DNA from: Adineta steineri
Lineage: Eukaryota; Rotifera; Eurotatoria; Adinetida; Adinetidae
Assembly (NCBI GenBank): GCA_905250115.1
Contig: CAJNOI010000149.1
Span: forward strand, 62,001 to 126,000
DNA length: 64,000 nucleotides
Reading direction: 5' to 3'
The position numbers and the translations under genes were made by a program. Positions 33,829 to 46,086 of the stretch are shown here, in pieces (the first letter of the stretch is position 1; every line of letters starts with the position of its first letter). Under the pieces are notes generated by a model. That model was not told the origin of the DNA. It searched no databases and saw only the letters and a list, made by a program, of their open reading frames with translations.

Positions 33829-34025
33829 TTGATATGCGACAAACAAACTATTTTTTTTCATATGACCCTCCTAACAGTCGTGAGAACTTTCAAATAATTA
33901 TTATGTATTTACGTGTTTCTCATGTTATAAATAGCAAGCATATACAGTCAGTCATTAAATTTGATAAAAAAAATTCGTTCATGTGTTTTTCTCGATGAAC
34001 AATCAGTTTCGTATGAATCATAACA

Positions 34026-37000
34026 TTATTTATCTCTTGGCTTGGGTTGTTCTTCGTGCAATTTTTGATCTATTTTATTAATATCGTCTGTATTCATATG
34101 AAGCCGGTTCATTAGATGGATTGCCTTTTCGTACATATCATCACCTTTTTGAAATCCGTCTGTATCTGGATTTTCACTGTTTTTAGCTTCTGATCTATAA
34201 TAATCACCCATTTTTTCATAAGTTGCAATTAGTTGCTTGAGAAGTAAATCTATTTCATTCTCTGAATGCTTTATAGCATTGAGAATGTCATCAAATGTTG
34301 AATCAGAATCATAGACAAGTAATAGAACTCGTACAGATTTATCAGATCTAACTTGTGCCATGATAGACTTCCAATATCTTTCAGCATTTTCTGAATCATC
34401 ACATCTCATAAGACAACATCCAATACTGAGCTCGCCATTCACTTGCAATGTTTCGTTAAAAGAATCGTTCACAAGTTTTTGTAGTTGATCATTAATATTT
34501 TTATTGCAAATACCTTTATTGTTGTCATACGCTTTCATAAATTGACGTGCCAGGTCAAGTAACAGACGCCGATCAAAAGTACTCAGTTTAGGTAACAAAT
34601 TCATCATATTATTAACATCATCTTTTCCATTGTCATCTTCATAAATATAATCTTTATAAAGATGTAAAATATTATAATAACACGTAGCTTTTATGAACTC
34701 ATCATTCGAAGCAACTAAACAATCTCTGTACCATTTTAAAGCAATTATTCGAGATTCATTACTTGTATCACCGTCACCATCTAAATCATCAACATTTTCT
34801 ATTTGATTGTCACGATACATCGCGCCTATTTTTAAACGCATCTGACTTATATCAGCTTCTGATAGTGATAATTCCTGAGCGATTTCGAGGACCATTGCAG
34901 GTTGAAGTTCGTAATTGATATAGTTATTAAGTATTTTGCCCATAAGTTTAATTAATGTATCAGAAGCACTGATTGATTTGGTGTAGTACAAATCAAAAGC
35001 TGATATATAAGCGAGACTACTTTTGACATATAAAGATTGTTCATTATAAAGAAATCCACATCGAACATATGAATTTGCTATTTTCAATATATCTGATTTG
35101 TCTAAATCTCCTTCACGAAGTTTGTTCACCAGACAACAAAGTAATTTGGGTAAAAATATAGACATACTTTCCTGTTCATATGTATACATATGTTGTTCAA
35201 TTATAGAATATTGAAATTCGAAAGCATGCAATATTGACAAATTTTTGCTATGATCTTTAATGTACTTCTGATAAGATTCGAGTGATTTTTGCTTATCATT
35301 AAGTTCAAGATAAGCGAATGCTTTAGCTCGATCATCTAATAAATCATCTAAATTGATATAAAGCAGACACATTACATTAAATAATAATATTAAAGTTAAT
35401 TGTACCTGTGTTTTCTATTTTCTTTTTAGAATCAATCTCGTTTTCCTGTTGACTCACAATTGATATATCACCATCATCTTCAGAAAATCCTATACAATCA
35501 TAAGGATTAACATGAGGGCCTGGTAAAAGTCGTCGTGAATTCAGTGGTTGACTTGTTATTTTCCTTTGAATTTCATCTAAATTTTCTTGTACAATTTGTT
35601 TAATTGCTTGTTTCTCACTAATTGATGGATCATCTAATATTTTCTTAAAGTTTACCGTCGCTTCTTTAAGCCTACCACGACTAATATTTAAAACACCCAT
35701 TCGATACAAAACAGCGCTCGATGGTTTTTTTGAATCTATGATTTTCTGAAGATAATCAATGGCATCCTCAATATTTGATAGATCTTCGTTATATTGGCTC
35801 ATCTTCTTATACAATAAAATAATTTCATCAAAACCTAATTTACCATCATAATGATTCAGTTTTTTGTAAATATTCAAAGCTACTTCATAACCCATGTCAT
35901 CGTCTTGAGCAGTATCAAGAATATCTCCTATATGTAATAAACAGTTAGCCAATAATTGGAGACTATTGAAAAGTGTAGAAATATCAATATTTTTCTGAAT
36001 TAATGCTTTATCATTATCTGTATCAAATGCTGATGATGGTAATTCATCCCCTAATAATTCGAGAATTTCATTCATTTCGGATAAAGCTTGTTTATAATCT
36101 TTCTTTTTTGCATACAAATCAGCTAAATGTTGATGCATACTGATTTGAGCCATTAAAATATCCATTGATTCTTCGGCATTGATTTTATCTTGAGTTAATA
36201 CATCATCTTCATCAGTATTTGAATTTATATTTTCAGCTACATCATATTTTTCCTTTGCGTTAGATAATTTATCTAATTTGCAATAGATATCACCCATAGC
36301 ATAATACATTTTTCTGTTTTGTGAATGATCAAAAGTTAAATTTAAATTTTGTACTTCAAGAGCACGTTCATAAAAATATAATGCTTCATGATAACGAGAT
36401 TGTTGAATATAACGTCCCGCCAATAGTTTTGAGTTAATGACTAAACTAGGATGATATTGTGAGAAGTTACGAATTTTATATGTCACCGATTTCTCAGCGA
36501 CTCTGTCGAATTCCTCGTAATTCGGTTCTTCTAGATAATAACGAGCTAGAGTATCATAAATGATAACTTTTAATGTGACATATTTTGTATCACTACCATT
36601 TGTTTTTAAAGATCTATCAAGTTTTTTTAGTTCGTCAATAACATTTGCATTTTTCTGTTCGTCAAAAATTTTTGCATTTTGTTTTGCTTCCTTAATACAT
36701 TCAATACGAGTTAAATTGACTTCGACTTCTAATACACGATCCTTTTGAGTTTTTGATTGTTTGATTAATTCTAAAGCTCGATCGCAATTATCAATTGCCG
36801 ATTTTTCATCAAGCTGATGTTTGTACAAATTGATTAATAGAAGACAAGCAATAAGCTTCATATCATCGTCAGATGAATTTAAAATTGTTATAGCCTTTTC
36901 CAAATTTTCAATTGCAGATCTATGATTATAGGATTCGGCATAGAGTAGACCCACACAAAATTCATTTGGTAATTGTTCTATTTTTTTATTTTTTGATTGC

Positions 37001-40000
37001 TCTGTGTCTCTACAATAGTAAATTTCTATGAAACAGTTTTAATAGTTAACGAAATCTTACCTGGTGGTATTATTAAAATACTCGCGCGCTCGACGATAAT
37101 TTTCATTAATAAAACTTTTTTGCTCATTAATTGACATCGATGAAATGCTATTTGTAGTTTCTAGCAATAATTGTTCCAGACGTGCCTTACGTTTAAATAT
37201 CACAGCTCGTGCCCACAAGCGAATAGCTGTATCATACGAGTTTTGGGCTACATAACAAGCACCGACAAATTCATGGAGAAAAGCAAGACTAGATTGTGTT
37301 ACTGAACTGTTCAATTCAAACATATTTAGTTCTTGCTTATCAATTAATTCTTTAACTGTTTTATCTTCAAACCATTTAGTCACTTCATTAAATTTTTTAG
37401 TGTTTGCATAAGCAACCATTATATTGATATAAGTTTGCATTAATTTAGGATCATTATCACGTAGAATACTTTTATAAAGCTTCAGTGCTTCGCTGTATCG
37501 TGTTTGTGCTTCTGCTATATCATTATTAACACTTAATAAATGTCCATAATTTGTAAGATATTCCGCTCTCGTTAAAGATTGTTCAAGAGCATCATGCGCG
37601 ATCTTGTTTGAATTTTTTTTATAAATCTTTTCAGCTTCTTCAAAAGCATCTAATGCTTTCCTCATATGATCCTTCTTGTATTGTACATAACCAATATCAC
37701 CGTAGATCGATGCTAAATACTGTTGATCGGAGTTAGCCTCTCTTAATTGTATACGTAATGCTTTTGCTAAGGTCTCTTCAGCTTCATTCAAACGACCTAG
37801 GCCTACATAAGCTAATCCAATACTTTTATGAATTTCGGCTAATGCATTATTATTCGAGTATTCGAGACGTGCTTGCGTATTAAGTGCTTGTTTGAATGTT
37901 TTAAGCGCATCACCATGAAGACCCTGTCGAGCATAAATCATACCGAGACACGAGTAAATTGAAGCTAAGTTTGGATCATTGTTTAATATACCTCCATCTT
38001 GTGCTTCGTTTAGAAGAGAGCTGAGATATTTACGAGCTGCTCGATATTCACCTAGTTCCATAAGATAGTGTGCTAATAAAGCGGCACGACCAGATGGTGA
38101 ACATTCTTCGACTTTAGTACGAATATCATTAATAAGGGTTTTATCAATATCAGACGCTATGAGTTGAACTGTATAATAATTTTCGCCATCTTTAGGATCA
38201 GTAACACTGCCAACGACAAATGTAGAACCCATACTAAATAGAACTTCTTTTTCTTCGGGATGAAATGAAATACCTTCAATATATGCAAATGCTGTACATG
38301 ACTCTTGAGGTTTAACAGTAATTTGAAACAATGCTCTCTTGTTACCCTTCGATATACTCTGCTTTTGGGCATAACCTTTGGCAATATCCATATCAGTTGT
38401 TGTTGAAATAAAACCAATCAACGAAATCAATTGACGTTTTTGTGGTTTACGCATTTTTTCCAATTGGGCCTCATTAATAGGTCCAGCTCGATAGAATGTT
38501 TGAGTAATATCACCTTGCTCACGTTTTCTTTCTTGATACATAAATTCTATCATTTTACAAAGATCACTCAAATAATAACGATATGCCATTAACAATTCAA
38601 AGTTTTCTAGACGTAATATTGAATTAATTTGATAATATATGCTAGCTTTATCACATGAGTACCACCAAATAGCATTACGAAAATTTGGTTGATTATCGCC
38701 TTTCTTCACTGGTGTTAATTCTTCCTATTATATTAATCAGATAAATTAATTCATTAGAGGAAAACTAATTTTATTATTACCTGTTCAATATCTGTTCTTA
38801 GTGGATTTCTTTTATAAGACATTTTAAATACTTCTGCATAGAGTTTCTTCATATCTCCATCTTGTCTTTTTTCTAAATCACTTTTTTGTTTTACTTCTTT
38901 TGTTTGCAAAGATTGAATAAGTTCTTTTATAGTACGAATATCAACTTCTGAGTTTTTTGTCAGTTGCTTCTGTAATTTATCGATGACATCTTCAGTACGT
39001 TTATCAAGATCTCGTAACGATCCGATACATTTATTCAATACCGATGACAATTCTTCTGATGATGGATTCGTGGTAAAATGATTGAGCTCATTGATACAAT
39101 CGTCGATACTCAACGATGAACCAGTTTGTTGACTGCTGCCTTTAGATTTTGTCGTATTTACATCCTACATATAAACAAATTCATTGCACATATGAATAGA
39201 ATTACAGAAATCCTTTGCAGAAAAAGATTTTTGATATAGATTTGCATACTATGGCTGAGGACCATGACTGTGAGTAATATATATTGAGAAATAAAAAGCG
39301 CATTTAGATCCTAAAACAATCAGGTTTTCTGGAACACGATCTGAGGGCTTCGAAGCTTTAAAGAGTAACAGATTGCATTCACCCATTCCCTCAAGAGCTA
39401 ACACTTTATTTGCTAAAAACGACGCTTCCATCATATATTTTTTGAGCATCTGTAGCTGATAGATATGGTTTTCAATCAGTCTGAGCAAAAGCATGTTTCA
39501 AATAACCAAGTGTAAATGTGAGTACTATTCATTATGAAACTCGCTATGGAAATACAAGCTGTTTATGATTGTTTAAAAGAAAATTATTTAGAACACTTTA
39601 CCGTTTTGGTAATGATAATCCGTTCATTCTCTATATATCGATCACATGCATTGATCAAATCAACTCGAGCTAAATCCATATCAAATTCAATAAAAGGATC
39701 ATCTGCCTGGTTATCTTTGGTATAATCCATATGTAAAAAAATTTCTTTAATACGTCGAAACCATAAATATGACATGGATTCTTCACTTAGTTCATCGAGT
39801 GATTGTTTTTTCCCGTCAAATAATTTAAGTGGTAAAGAGTCTTCATCGATCGTGTTAAAATCATGTACATTATCATCAATACCATCGTAATCGTTATCAG
39901 GATTAGCTCTACTCGGTGGAATAGGTGGGAGAGCTTCTTTAGTTCCAAGAGGAATAGCGTTGAAACGTGTGTATGCCCCTAAAATTGCATTGGCCGAAAT

Positions 40001-40132
40001 ATGCTTATTATTCACGTTTCTTAATGATATATCTTGCACGATCTCATTCTGTTGTCCTGTAGCAGCGCTTTTACTGATACGAGTGCCGGGTTTGTTAGAT
40101 AATCTTGGTGAGCCATAATTCTGCTGCGGCAT
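34026..40132 (-). CDS. NAD-dependent mono-ADP-ribosyltransferase with C-terminal TPR array
   Basis: Exons 40132-39602, 39164-38781, 38724-37061, 37009-35406 and 35347-34026 join in phase to 1834 codons plus stop. After a low-complexity, probably disordered N-terminus (residues 1-180) and a coiled-coil stretch (about 195-290), an ART domain carries the R-S-E triad of arginine-type transferases: FYRAG (R about 384), GFISTTTD (S about 412), and EEKEVLF, an intact ExE ending at about 465. The rest, from about residue 500, is a long series of tetratricopeptide repeats (LGMIYARQGLHGDALKTFKQAL is a clear one). The ART would modify target proteins using NAD and the TPRs would select partners. ART-TPR families are expanded in bdelloids, from my knowledge. 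The first intron (437 bases) is longer than the others and could hide an exon. Confidence 0.88.
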
Positions 40133-40541
40133 TCGAAAGTCGTTAACGGAGCAAATTCAATAAAAAAAAATAAGAGTGAGAAAGAATTGTTTGATGCAGT
40201 TATTAAAAAGACGCCGTTTATTTTTCTTTTTCCTAGCGTGGAAGAAATAATGGTATTAATACGGTTTTATTCTCAATGAGAAATTTTCGTTATGTGTGCA
40301 TAGTCGATACGTCGCTCAAACGCACACGTCATTTTGTGTTTTTTTTCCATTATAAACTTGTGGGCATATAAATTTCATTCTTCTTTCTCTATAATCGACA
40401 AATGTGTTTTTTCCCACAAATTTGAATAACAATGACTCAATGAAAATATAAATAAAGAAACACAATAAGACGAACAGTCGCACTCTCATCGTATTTTAAG
40501 AAAATATGAAGTTTATATTTAGAAAATTTCTCTTTTATTAT

Positions 40542-40602
40542 TGAGGTTGTGGGTGTGGGTGAAGGTGTCGAATGAAAATATACTCACACCCACACCTACT
40601 CC
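40542..40602. repeat. telomere-like inverted repeat (well conserved)
   Basis: The left arm holds two intact TGTGGG units (GAGGTTGTGGGTGTGGGTG) and the right arm is CTCACACCCACACCTAC; the loop is about 23 bases. Confidence 0.8.
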
Positions 40603-40623
40603 AAAGGGACTGCATTGACAAGC

Positions 40624-40768
40624 TTTTTTTTATTATAATGCATTATAAGGTTTTTTTTTATTATGATGCATTGTACCGTATTTTTCTATTATGATGCATT
40701 GTACCGTATTTTTTTATTATGATGCATTATAAAGTATTTTTTTAGTATGATGCATTATACTGTATTTT
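40624..40768. repeat. tandem repeat, about 30-base unit, five copies
   Basis: The unit is TTTTTATTATGATGCATTGTACCGTA with small changes (ATAAGG, ATAAAG, ATACTG at the variable end). It starts some 20 bases after the telomere-like inverted repeat. Confidence 0.85.
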
Positions 40769-41345
40769 GTGGAACTCACGTAAATTTTCGAAGAAAATCG
40801 TGAGTGTAAGTTTTAAGTTCAAGTTTCCCAGCTCCCCTCCCCCTCCCCCAGATTCAATAAAAATAAGCAAAAATAGTTAAAAATAGCCATAAATTACTGT
40901 AAATTTAAAAAAAATAACCAAAATTTGTCAAGAATAGCTATAAATTAATTAAATTTGAGCCGAAAAAGAAAACAAAGCACTTAAACGTGATCGGATATTT
41001 TGATACGAACATACGTGAGTTTCACATTTTTAGCCGCAACGGGGCTGCGCTGATAAGCTTTTTTATTGCAAGCAACGCTCGTTCGGAGAGTCGCTCAGTT
41101 CATTATCGCAGAAATGATGTTTCTGAACTATCAGCAAATTATTTATTTAAACAATTTAAAAAAAAATAAACTTCATATTTGAGTCTCTCGACATCGATTA
41201 TGTTTGGTCAAGTTTTATGAAAAATAATGGATATAAGTACATGATAATGCAAGAGTTTGCTACATGGGTGAGAGTATCAATGAAAATACGTGAATTAGAA
41301 TAAAGAAGGAAGAGACAGCTTTAGTAAACCGATAAGAGGAAATAG

Positions 41346-41392
41346 TGAATGTGGGTGTGGGCATTATTCAATTAACCCACACCTTCATTAGA
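41346..41392. repeat. telomere-like inverted repeat (well conserved)
   Basis: GAATGTGGGTGTGGGC has two exact TGTGGG units; the right arm ACCCACACCTTC follows after about 15 bases. Confidence 0.75.
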
Positions 41393-42743
41393 AATAGTAC
41401 TTTTGACGTTCATACCGAACTTATAGGAGCTACTATCAGTCCGTTGTTATTTAGCAAAGCAATTTGTATAAGTAAACGTCAGGATTTCGCCACTTAAGTT
41501 TTCTTTCACTCTACAGGTGGTTTCAAAGTCCCTTTTAAACTCTTAGACTCAGAGTTTTGTATTTATTTTTTCATTTTTTAGGAGAAAAATGAACAGTGGT
41601 ATATGTCTTTTGGTCATCTGTTAAACGAAAAAAAGTAAATGGTGAATTAAATTGCTTTTAAAGTAAACTTATCTCTACCGTGATGCGTAGTTGAAAAGCC
41701 TTAGATTATTCGACATTTTCAAGGTGATGTGCTCACTATATGTGTTCGTCAATATAATAAAAAAAGGTAAATTCATTGATGTAAAGCTGTAGACAAGCAA
41801 AGCACAGGCTTATCGTTTTTGTTCTCACGTATCATGATTGATGAAGTAAAAACGTTGCTTACGATATAAAAATCATATAGAATAATTGAAGTTCTTGTTT
41901 AGTTTTATGATGAACATGACTCATTGACATTGTTCAATCAGTGTTAAGCTCTTTCAAAAAAAAAGTGTAACAGTTCGTTGTTTATTTCATACTCAGACCC
42001 TCAAGATAGTCGTACATAAAATGCACATTCATCATCTCATTCACATTCAAATTTCGTTCTAGAGTAAATAGTGAATAACGCAATAAAATTAATTGTTCCT
42101 TTTACAATGTCTTAGAGTTTTATGTCATATGAAATCAGTTTTGTGAATCTGTCATTTGTGACAATGGCAGTTACAATAATCAACACAGACACCATTCCTT
42201 CTAGTGTGAACATCGAATTGAAACGTGCTAAGACTCTGAGCATAAACATGATAATAACCAGCAAGATTATTATCAGTGCTAGCAAGATAATAGCAACTAC
42301 GGCACTTATTACACTGATTATTTTGACCGGTTAGCAGGTTATTGTTTTGTTGCTTGTTCATATTATCTAAATAAGAAAATTTTACATTGAAACATATCTA
42401 ACATAGGAAGTTCGATCAATAGATATCTAACTGTTCGTAATTTAGACTGAGGCATGGTTATCAAATATAAACTTCATATTCACATCTCATTTTATAAAAT
42501 TACCTAATTTTTCAGAAGAATTTATAATTAACAATATATTTTTACTGTATATTGATAGTACGATTATTAGTACTTCAGATAGAAATCTTCGCAATGTTAC
42601 CTACAAACTTATATCTTGGATGGATCTTAACTTAAGTAGAAAATTCGTATTAACTTCTCTGATCTTATATTACACTTCTACATGTTTTTATTTCTTCACT
42701 AGTCTTCCACTGACAGATGAAGAAAAATTACAAAGGCATCTAT

Positions 42744-43325
42744 TCATTCAACTACAATCTGAAAAACTATTGAGAAAAATATACATATGAAACTTTCCTA
42801 ATACTCACTAGATAATTGATCTATTTTAGCTTCTTGTATCTTCATTTGCTCTTTGAGTTGTTGATTTCCAGTCAAAAGCTCAGTTAGTATTGACCGAAGG
42901 GGTGCAAAAACACACATTGCTATATGAGCATTCAGTTGATCTCGTGGGCCCTTCCATGGACATTTAATATCTGCGGATGGACAAACGACGCACATCTGAG
43001 AGCATCCTCTACTCATATGTTCATCGAACTTGCATCTTTGAATTCCTGTGACGCCACACAATAGACACTTGACTGGAAGCTGATCAACCAAATTTCGTAC
43101 GATGCGGGTGGCTTGCACCAAATTATTTGTAGATCCTACATTTTTACGGCAGATAGGACATGACAAATTTCCACCATTGATCCATCTAGTAAGGCAATCA
43201 CCACAAAAAGAATGATCACATGGAGTACACAATGGATCAATGAAGGGAGCGTTACAGATGGCACATATTAGCTCCGGCTCTACAGATGTTTCATTAGCAT
43301 ATTCATAATTAATATTATTGGCCAT
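42744..43325 (-). CDS. RING/TRAF-type zinc finger E3-like protein
   Basis: Exons 43325-42809 and 42766-42744 join in phase to 179 codons plus stop; the second exon adds only the tail IFQIVVE. A C3HC4 RING finger spans about residues 20-60: CAIC, then CDHSFCGDC, then CPIC. A TRAF-type zinc-finger region follows (CLLC at about 89, then HMSRGC, CPSADIKC and HIAMC), then a short coiled-coil stretch (LTGNQQLKEQMKIQEAK). RING domains recruit E2 enzymes for ubiquitin transfer. The short length and lack of a MATH domain resemble small RING/TRAF-zf ligases, so it is probably a cytosolic adaptor or E3. The substrate cannot be read. Confidence 0.85.
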
Positions 43326-43381
43326 TGATATTTATGATATATATATATATATATATAATCTAAAAGAGAATTTATGAAAAT

Positions 43382-43428
43382 AAGGATGTGATTATTGAAT
43401 CCATTTTCTATTCACATTCACACCTTAG
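43382..43428. repeat. telomere-like inverted repeat (degenerate)
   Basis: AAGGATGTGATT on the left and CACATTCACACCTTA on the right. Confidence 0.45.
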
Positions 43429-43829
43429 AACATTTTTGTTAATTATCAATAATTTAATTATTGACAATCAATTGTAATTCATTTCTATAACATGAAAAAC
43501 TAGTGAATACTCTAAACTAACAATAAAAATTTATGGAATTTCAGTAGTATAAGGAATATCACAAAAATATTAGTATCGATGAGAATTCGTCTCTCAACAG
43601 AAGAATATCTCACAACTTTTGTTGTATCCAGAAAAGATGCCGGTTCTGAACAGCAATAAATGTGCAAGATATTTGGAAAAATCAAAGGAAAACTGGATAA
43701 ATTCAGTAATTACTTTTTTTGAAGTAATTTTCTAAGTAGTGACGATTCACTCACCCCTTTGCACATGCAGCGGTTTCGAAAACATTATAATACAGCAGAT
43801 TCCTTTTCTATAAAGTTAACAACAAGTAA

Positions 43830-44096
43830 CGCTTATTTATACGATGTGAAGCAAAGCATTTACGTAGTTCTACATGAAGTTTTTTTCCTTCTTTTCTTTT
43901 AATACGATGCGAAGCAGAGCGTTTCTTTACTCCTGCGAGAATTTACTTCCTTTTTTTTTCTTTTAATGCAATGTGAAGCAAAGCATTTATGTAGTTCTGC
44001 ACGAAGTTTTTTTCTTTTTTTTCTTTTAATACGATGCGAAGCAGAGCATTTCTTTATTCCTGCAAGAGTTTACTTCCTTTTTTTCTTTTAATGCGA
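43830..44096. repeat. tandem array of alternating 65-base units
   Basis: The motif ACGATGCGAAGCAGAGCATTT occurs four times about 65 bases apart. Two unit types alternate: one continues with a GTAGTTCTACATGAAG variant, the other with TTTATTCCTGCGAGAATTTACTTCC. The array is therefore two copies of a roughly 130-base dimer and ends directly at a telomere-like repeat. Confidence 0.85.
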
Positions 44097-44150
44097 GGGT
44101 GTATGTGATGCTGAGGATATGACGCAATGATCATACGCACCCTCAGTCAT
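44094..44150. repeat. telomere-like inverted repeat
   Basis: GCGAGGGTGTATGTGATGC on the left; CATACGCACCCTCAG on the right. Confidence 0.65.
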
Positions 44151-44307
44151 AAGAACGTATATAGAATCTTGATAATGTGAGATTTATCTATTAATGAATT
44201 TTAATAGCTTACTGTAAATTCAAACATGCTGCAGTAGTGTTGTAAGAGCAATATTTCGAAAGAAAAAAAAATCATATCAATCTTCAAGTAATTATTATAG
44301 TTCTACC

Positions 44308-44368
44308 CTAGAGTGTGATTGTGATTATTCTTTTTATTGATACACACATCCACACCCACCCCGCCTCT
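44308..44368. repeat. telomere-like inverted repeat
   Basis: CTAGAGTGTGATTGTG on the left; ACACATCCACACCCACCCCGCC on the right. A further C-rich half (CATACATCCACACCCCTCAAG) follows at about 44423-44443. Confidence 0.6.
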
Positions 44369-44633
44369 TAAGAATGATTAGCGGATTCCTAATCAGTTGT
44401 TTGCCCGTTAGAAGAGATACACATACATCCACACCCCTCAAGATTGCACTTATAATTGATCTCTAATTTATGTAGTCTGCAAATAAAACAGGCCAAATCT
44501 AGACATTAACAGAAAAGTAAAATGAAGAATGATTTATTATCTGAATGAAAACACAAAACATTTCATATCGTGCATCTTATAAAGAAACTGAACATTAGTA
44601 TAATTGATGGATGTCTCTTAGAAATACATTATA

Positions 44634-45248
44634 TTAATTGATTTGAATCTGACTAAAGTCTTTTGATGTATTTTTCAATGAAAATTCAATTTTTGTTGAA
44701 TTGATAAATTTGTTTTTAAACCATTTGTGAAATAAATATCCGATGGGTATTGCCCAGATAATTAAGATTAAAATTCCTAGAACAAATGCAATGTTTAAAT
44801 TTCGTCTGCCTTGTGTGAGTTGAACGTCAAGTGTCCAAATTAAATCATACGGTTTATTTATATTGAAATAACATTTGTAAACTTCACTAATCTATAAAAA
44901 CAAAATGACGTGTTTCCTTAGTATTTCATAATAGTTTTGACTAACTTTATACTGATTGATAGTTGCTTCAATTGCATCTGTATATGTTTTATAAGTGTTG
45001 ATAAATATTTTTGAGACTTTTGCTGATTGTTCATTATTAAAATTAACTGTCCATATTGCTTGAAATTTTCCATTAGTTAATTTCATAACATTTGTTTCAT
45101 TAACTCTACATTGAGTCTCATGTTGAGTCTTTGGAAATTGAATAAACATTTTATAACCAAAGTATAAATTTATATGGAAGCATATTAATAACATTATATT
45201 TAGCAGTATGAAAATTGAAATAAACTCGGCTGTACCTTGTGATACCAT
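44634..45248 (-). CDS. small two-TM membrane protein
   Basis: Exons 45248-44946 and 44891-44634 join in phase to 186 codons plus stop. There is a hydrophobic helix near the N-terminus (FISIFILLNIMLLICFHI, about residues 9-26), an extracellular-looking loop of about 100 residues with NETN and two Cys, and a second helix near the C-terminus (IAFVLGILILIIWAIPIGYL, about residues 136-155) with a short basic tail. The topology, two helices around one large loop with both ends inside, is that of BK-channel beta subunits and some tetraspan-like accessory proteins. I see no signature that fixes the family, so function is open. Confidence 0.7.
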
Positions 45249-46086
45249 TTTTTGTTGTCTTCAACTAGAAAAAAGGAGGATATAAAAATAAGAAGCTATA
45301 AGAAACAAACTGCATTTTTTATAGGTTAAAGTTGTGAAATTACATTGATGATTGTTTTTTGTTTGTATGGCTACATAAATTAAATGAATGATTGTGAATC
45401 ATTTCTTCTCCTTGACGCAAAGCGAAGAGGCGAAGAAAAGAAAAGTTTGCAGTTTCACAATCGTCACTACTTTATAAAAAAAATGTGTCATACTGAACAT
45501 TTTTTTTAACTCTAAACATGTTTGCCATAACTGTAATAGGTTATCTAGAAACTTAGAAAATTCAAAATTATCCTTAAGATTCTTAATAATTTCTTATAAT
45601 ATCTTTGTTTTGATTGATACTATTTTTAAGATCATTCGCTTAACAATTTTTTTAATCTCGGTCTCCGCACATCTCTAGTGGTAACACGTCACTTTTTACG
45701 AAGAAATATAATTGTTTCATTCCGGTATTAATTTCCTTCTGCTATTAAAGGAGAAAAGAAATTTGGAAGAGAAATTATTATGTTTGTCTGATATCAAAGA
45801 AAACTGAAAGAAGTTTTAAAATGATGAAAACATCAAATATTAACGTTACTTTTTTCTTCATTGAAAATCGAATAAACTTTATAAGTGAATGAATTATCTG
45901 TTGTATTATGTGGGTGAAGAATAGAAATTAAACCCATATCTACATCCACACCCACTCTTAAATTCGAATCTTGTATACATTTATTAGAGAAGCATCTTAA
46001 TATTCTTTTTATTTGTTCGCAGAATTAAAAACATAGACTTTAACAACAACAAAAAATAACATGAATATTCAATCACCAAAACAGCA
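45249..46086. other. intergenic, nothing but a telomere-like repeat
   Basis: AT-rich, with an inverted repeat at 45909-45959. Confidence 0.5.
45909..45959. repeat. telomere-like inverted repeat
   Basis: TATGTGGGTGAAG on the left; AACCCATATCTACATCCACACCCAC on the right, about 130 bases beyond the NHL gene stop. Confidence 0.6.

Larger units (their letters stand above)
31710..34025. other. gene-free region with mariner relic and telomere-like repeats
   Basis: It holds a dead mariner-type element (about 32190-32843) and telomere-like repeats at 33086-33139, 33538-33609 and 33779-33828. No host gene is supportable. Confidence 0.55.
40133..42743. other. gene-free region with tandem and telomere-like repeats
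   Basis: It holds telomere-like repeats at 40542-40602 and 41346-41392 and a 30-base tandem array at 40624-40768. The motif GCATTGACAAGCTTTTTTT at about 40610 recurs loosely as GCGCTGATAAGCTTTTTTA near 41050. No host gene is supportable. Confidence 0.5.
43326..44633. other. gene-free region with dimeric tandem repeat and telomere-like repeats
   Basis: It holds an (AT)n run near 43338-43357, inverted repeats at 43382-43428, 44094-44150 and 44308-44368, and a tandem array at 43830-44096. Confidence 0.5.

Noticed and set aside
39249..39494. Open frame within the long first intron of the ART-TPR gene as an additional exon
   Set aside because: No acceptor and donor pair keeps phase 0 on both sides without a stop, and no domain is visible.
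42112..42330. Minus-strand open stretch encoding two hydrophobic helices (ISAVVAIILLALIIILLVIIM type)
   Set aside because: It begins directly after a stop with no acceptor in the right phase and no early Met. AT-rich repeats give such Ile/Leu runs by chance. The RING gene already closes at 42744.
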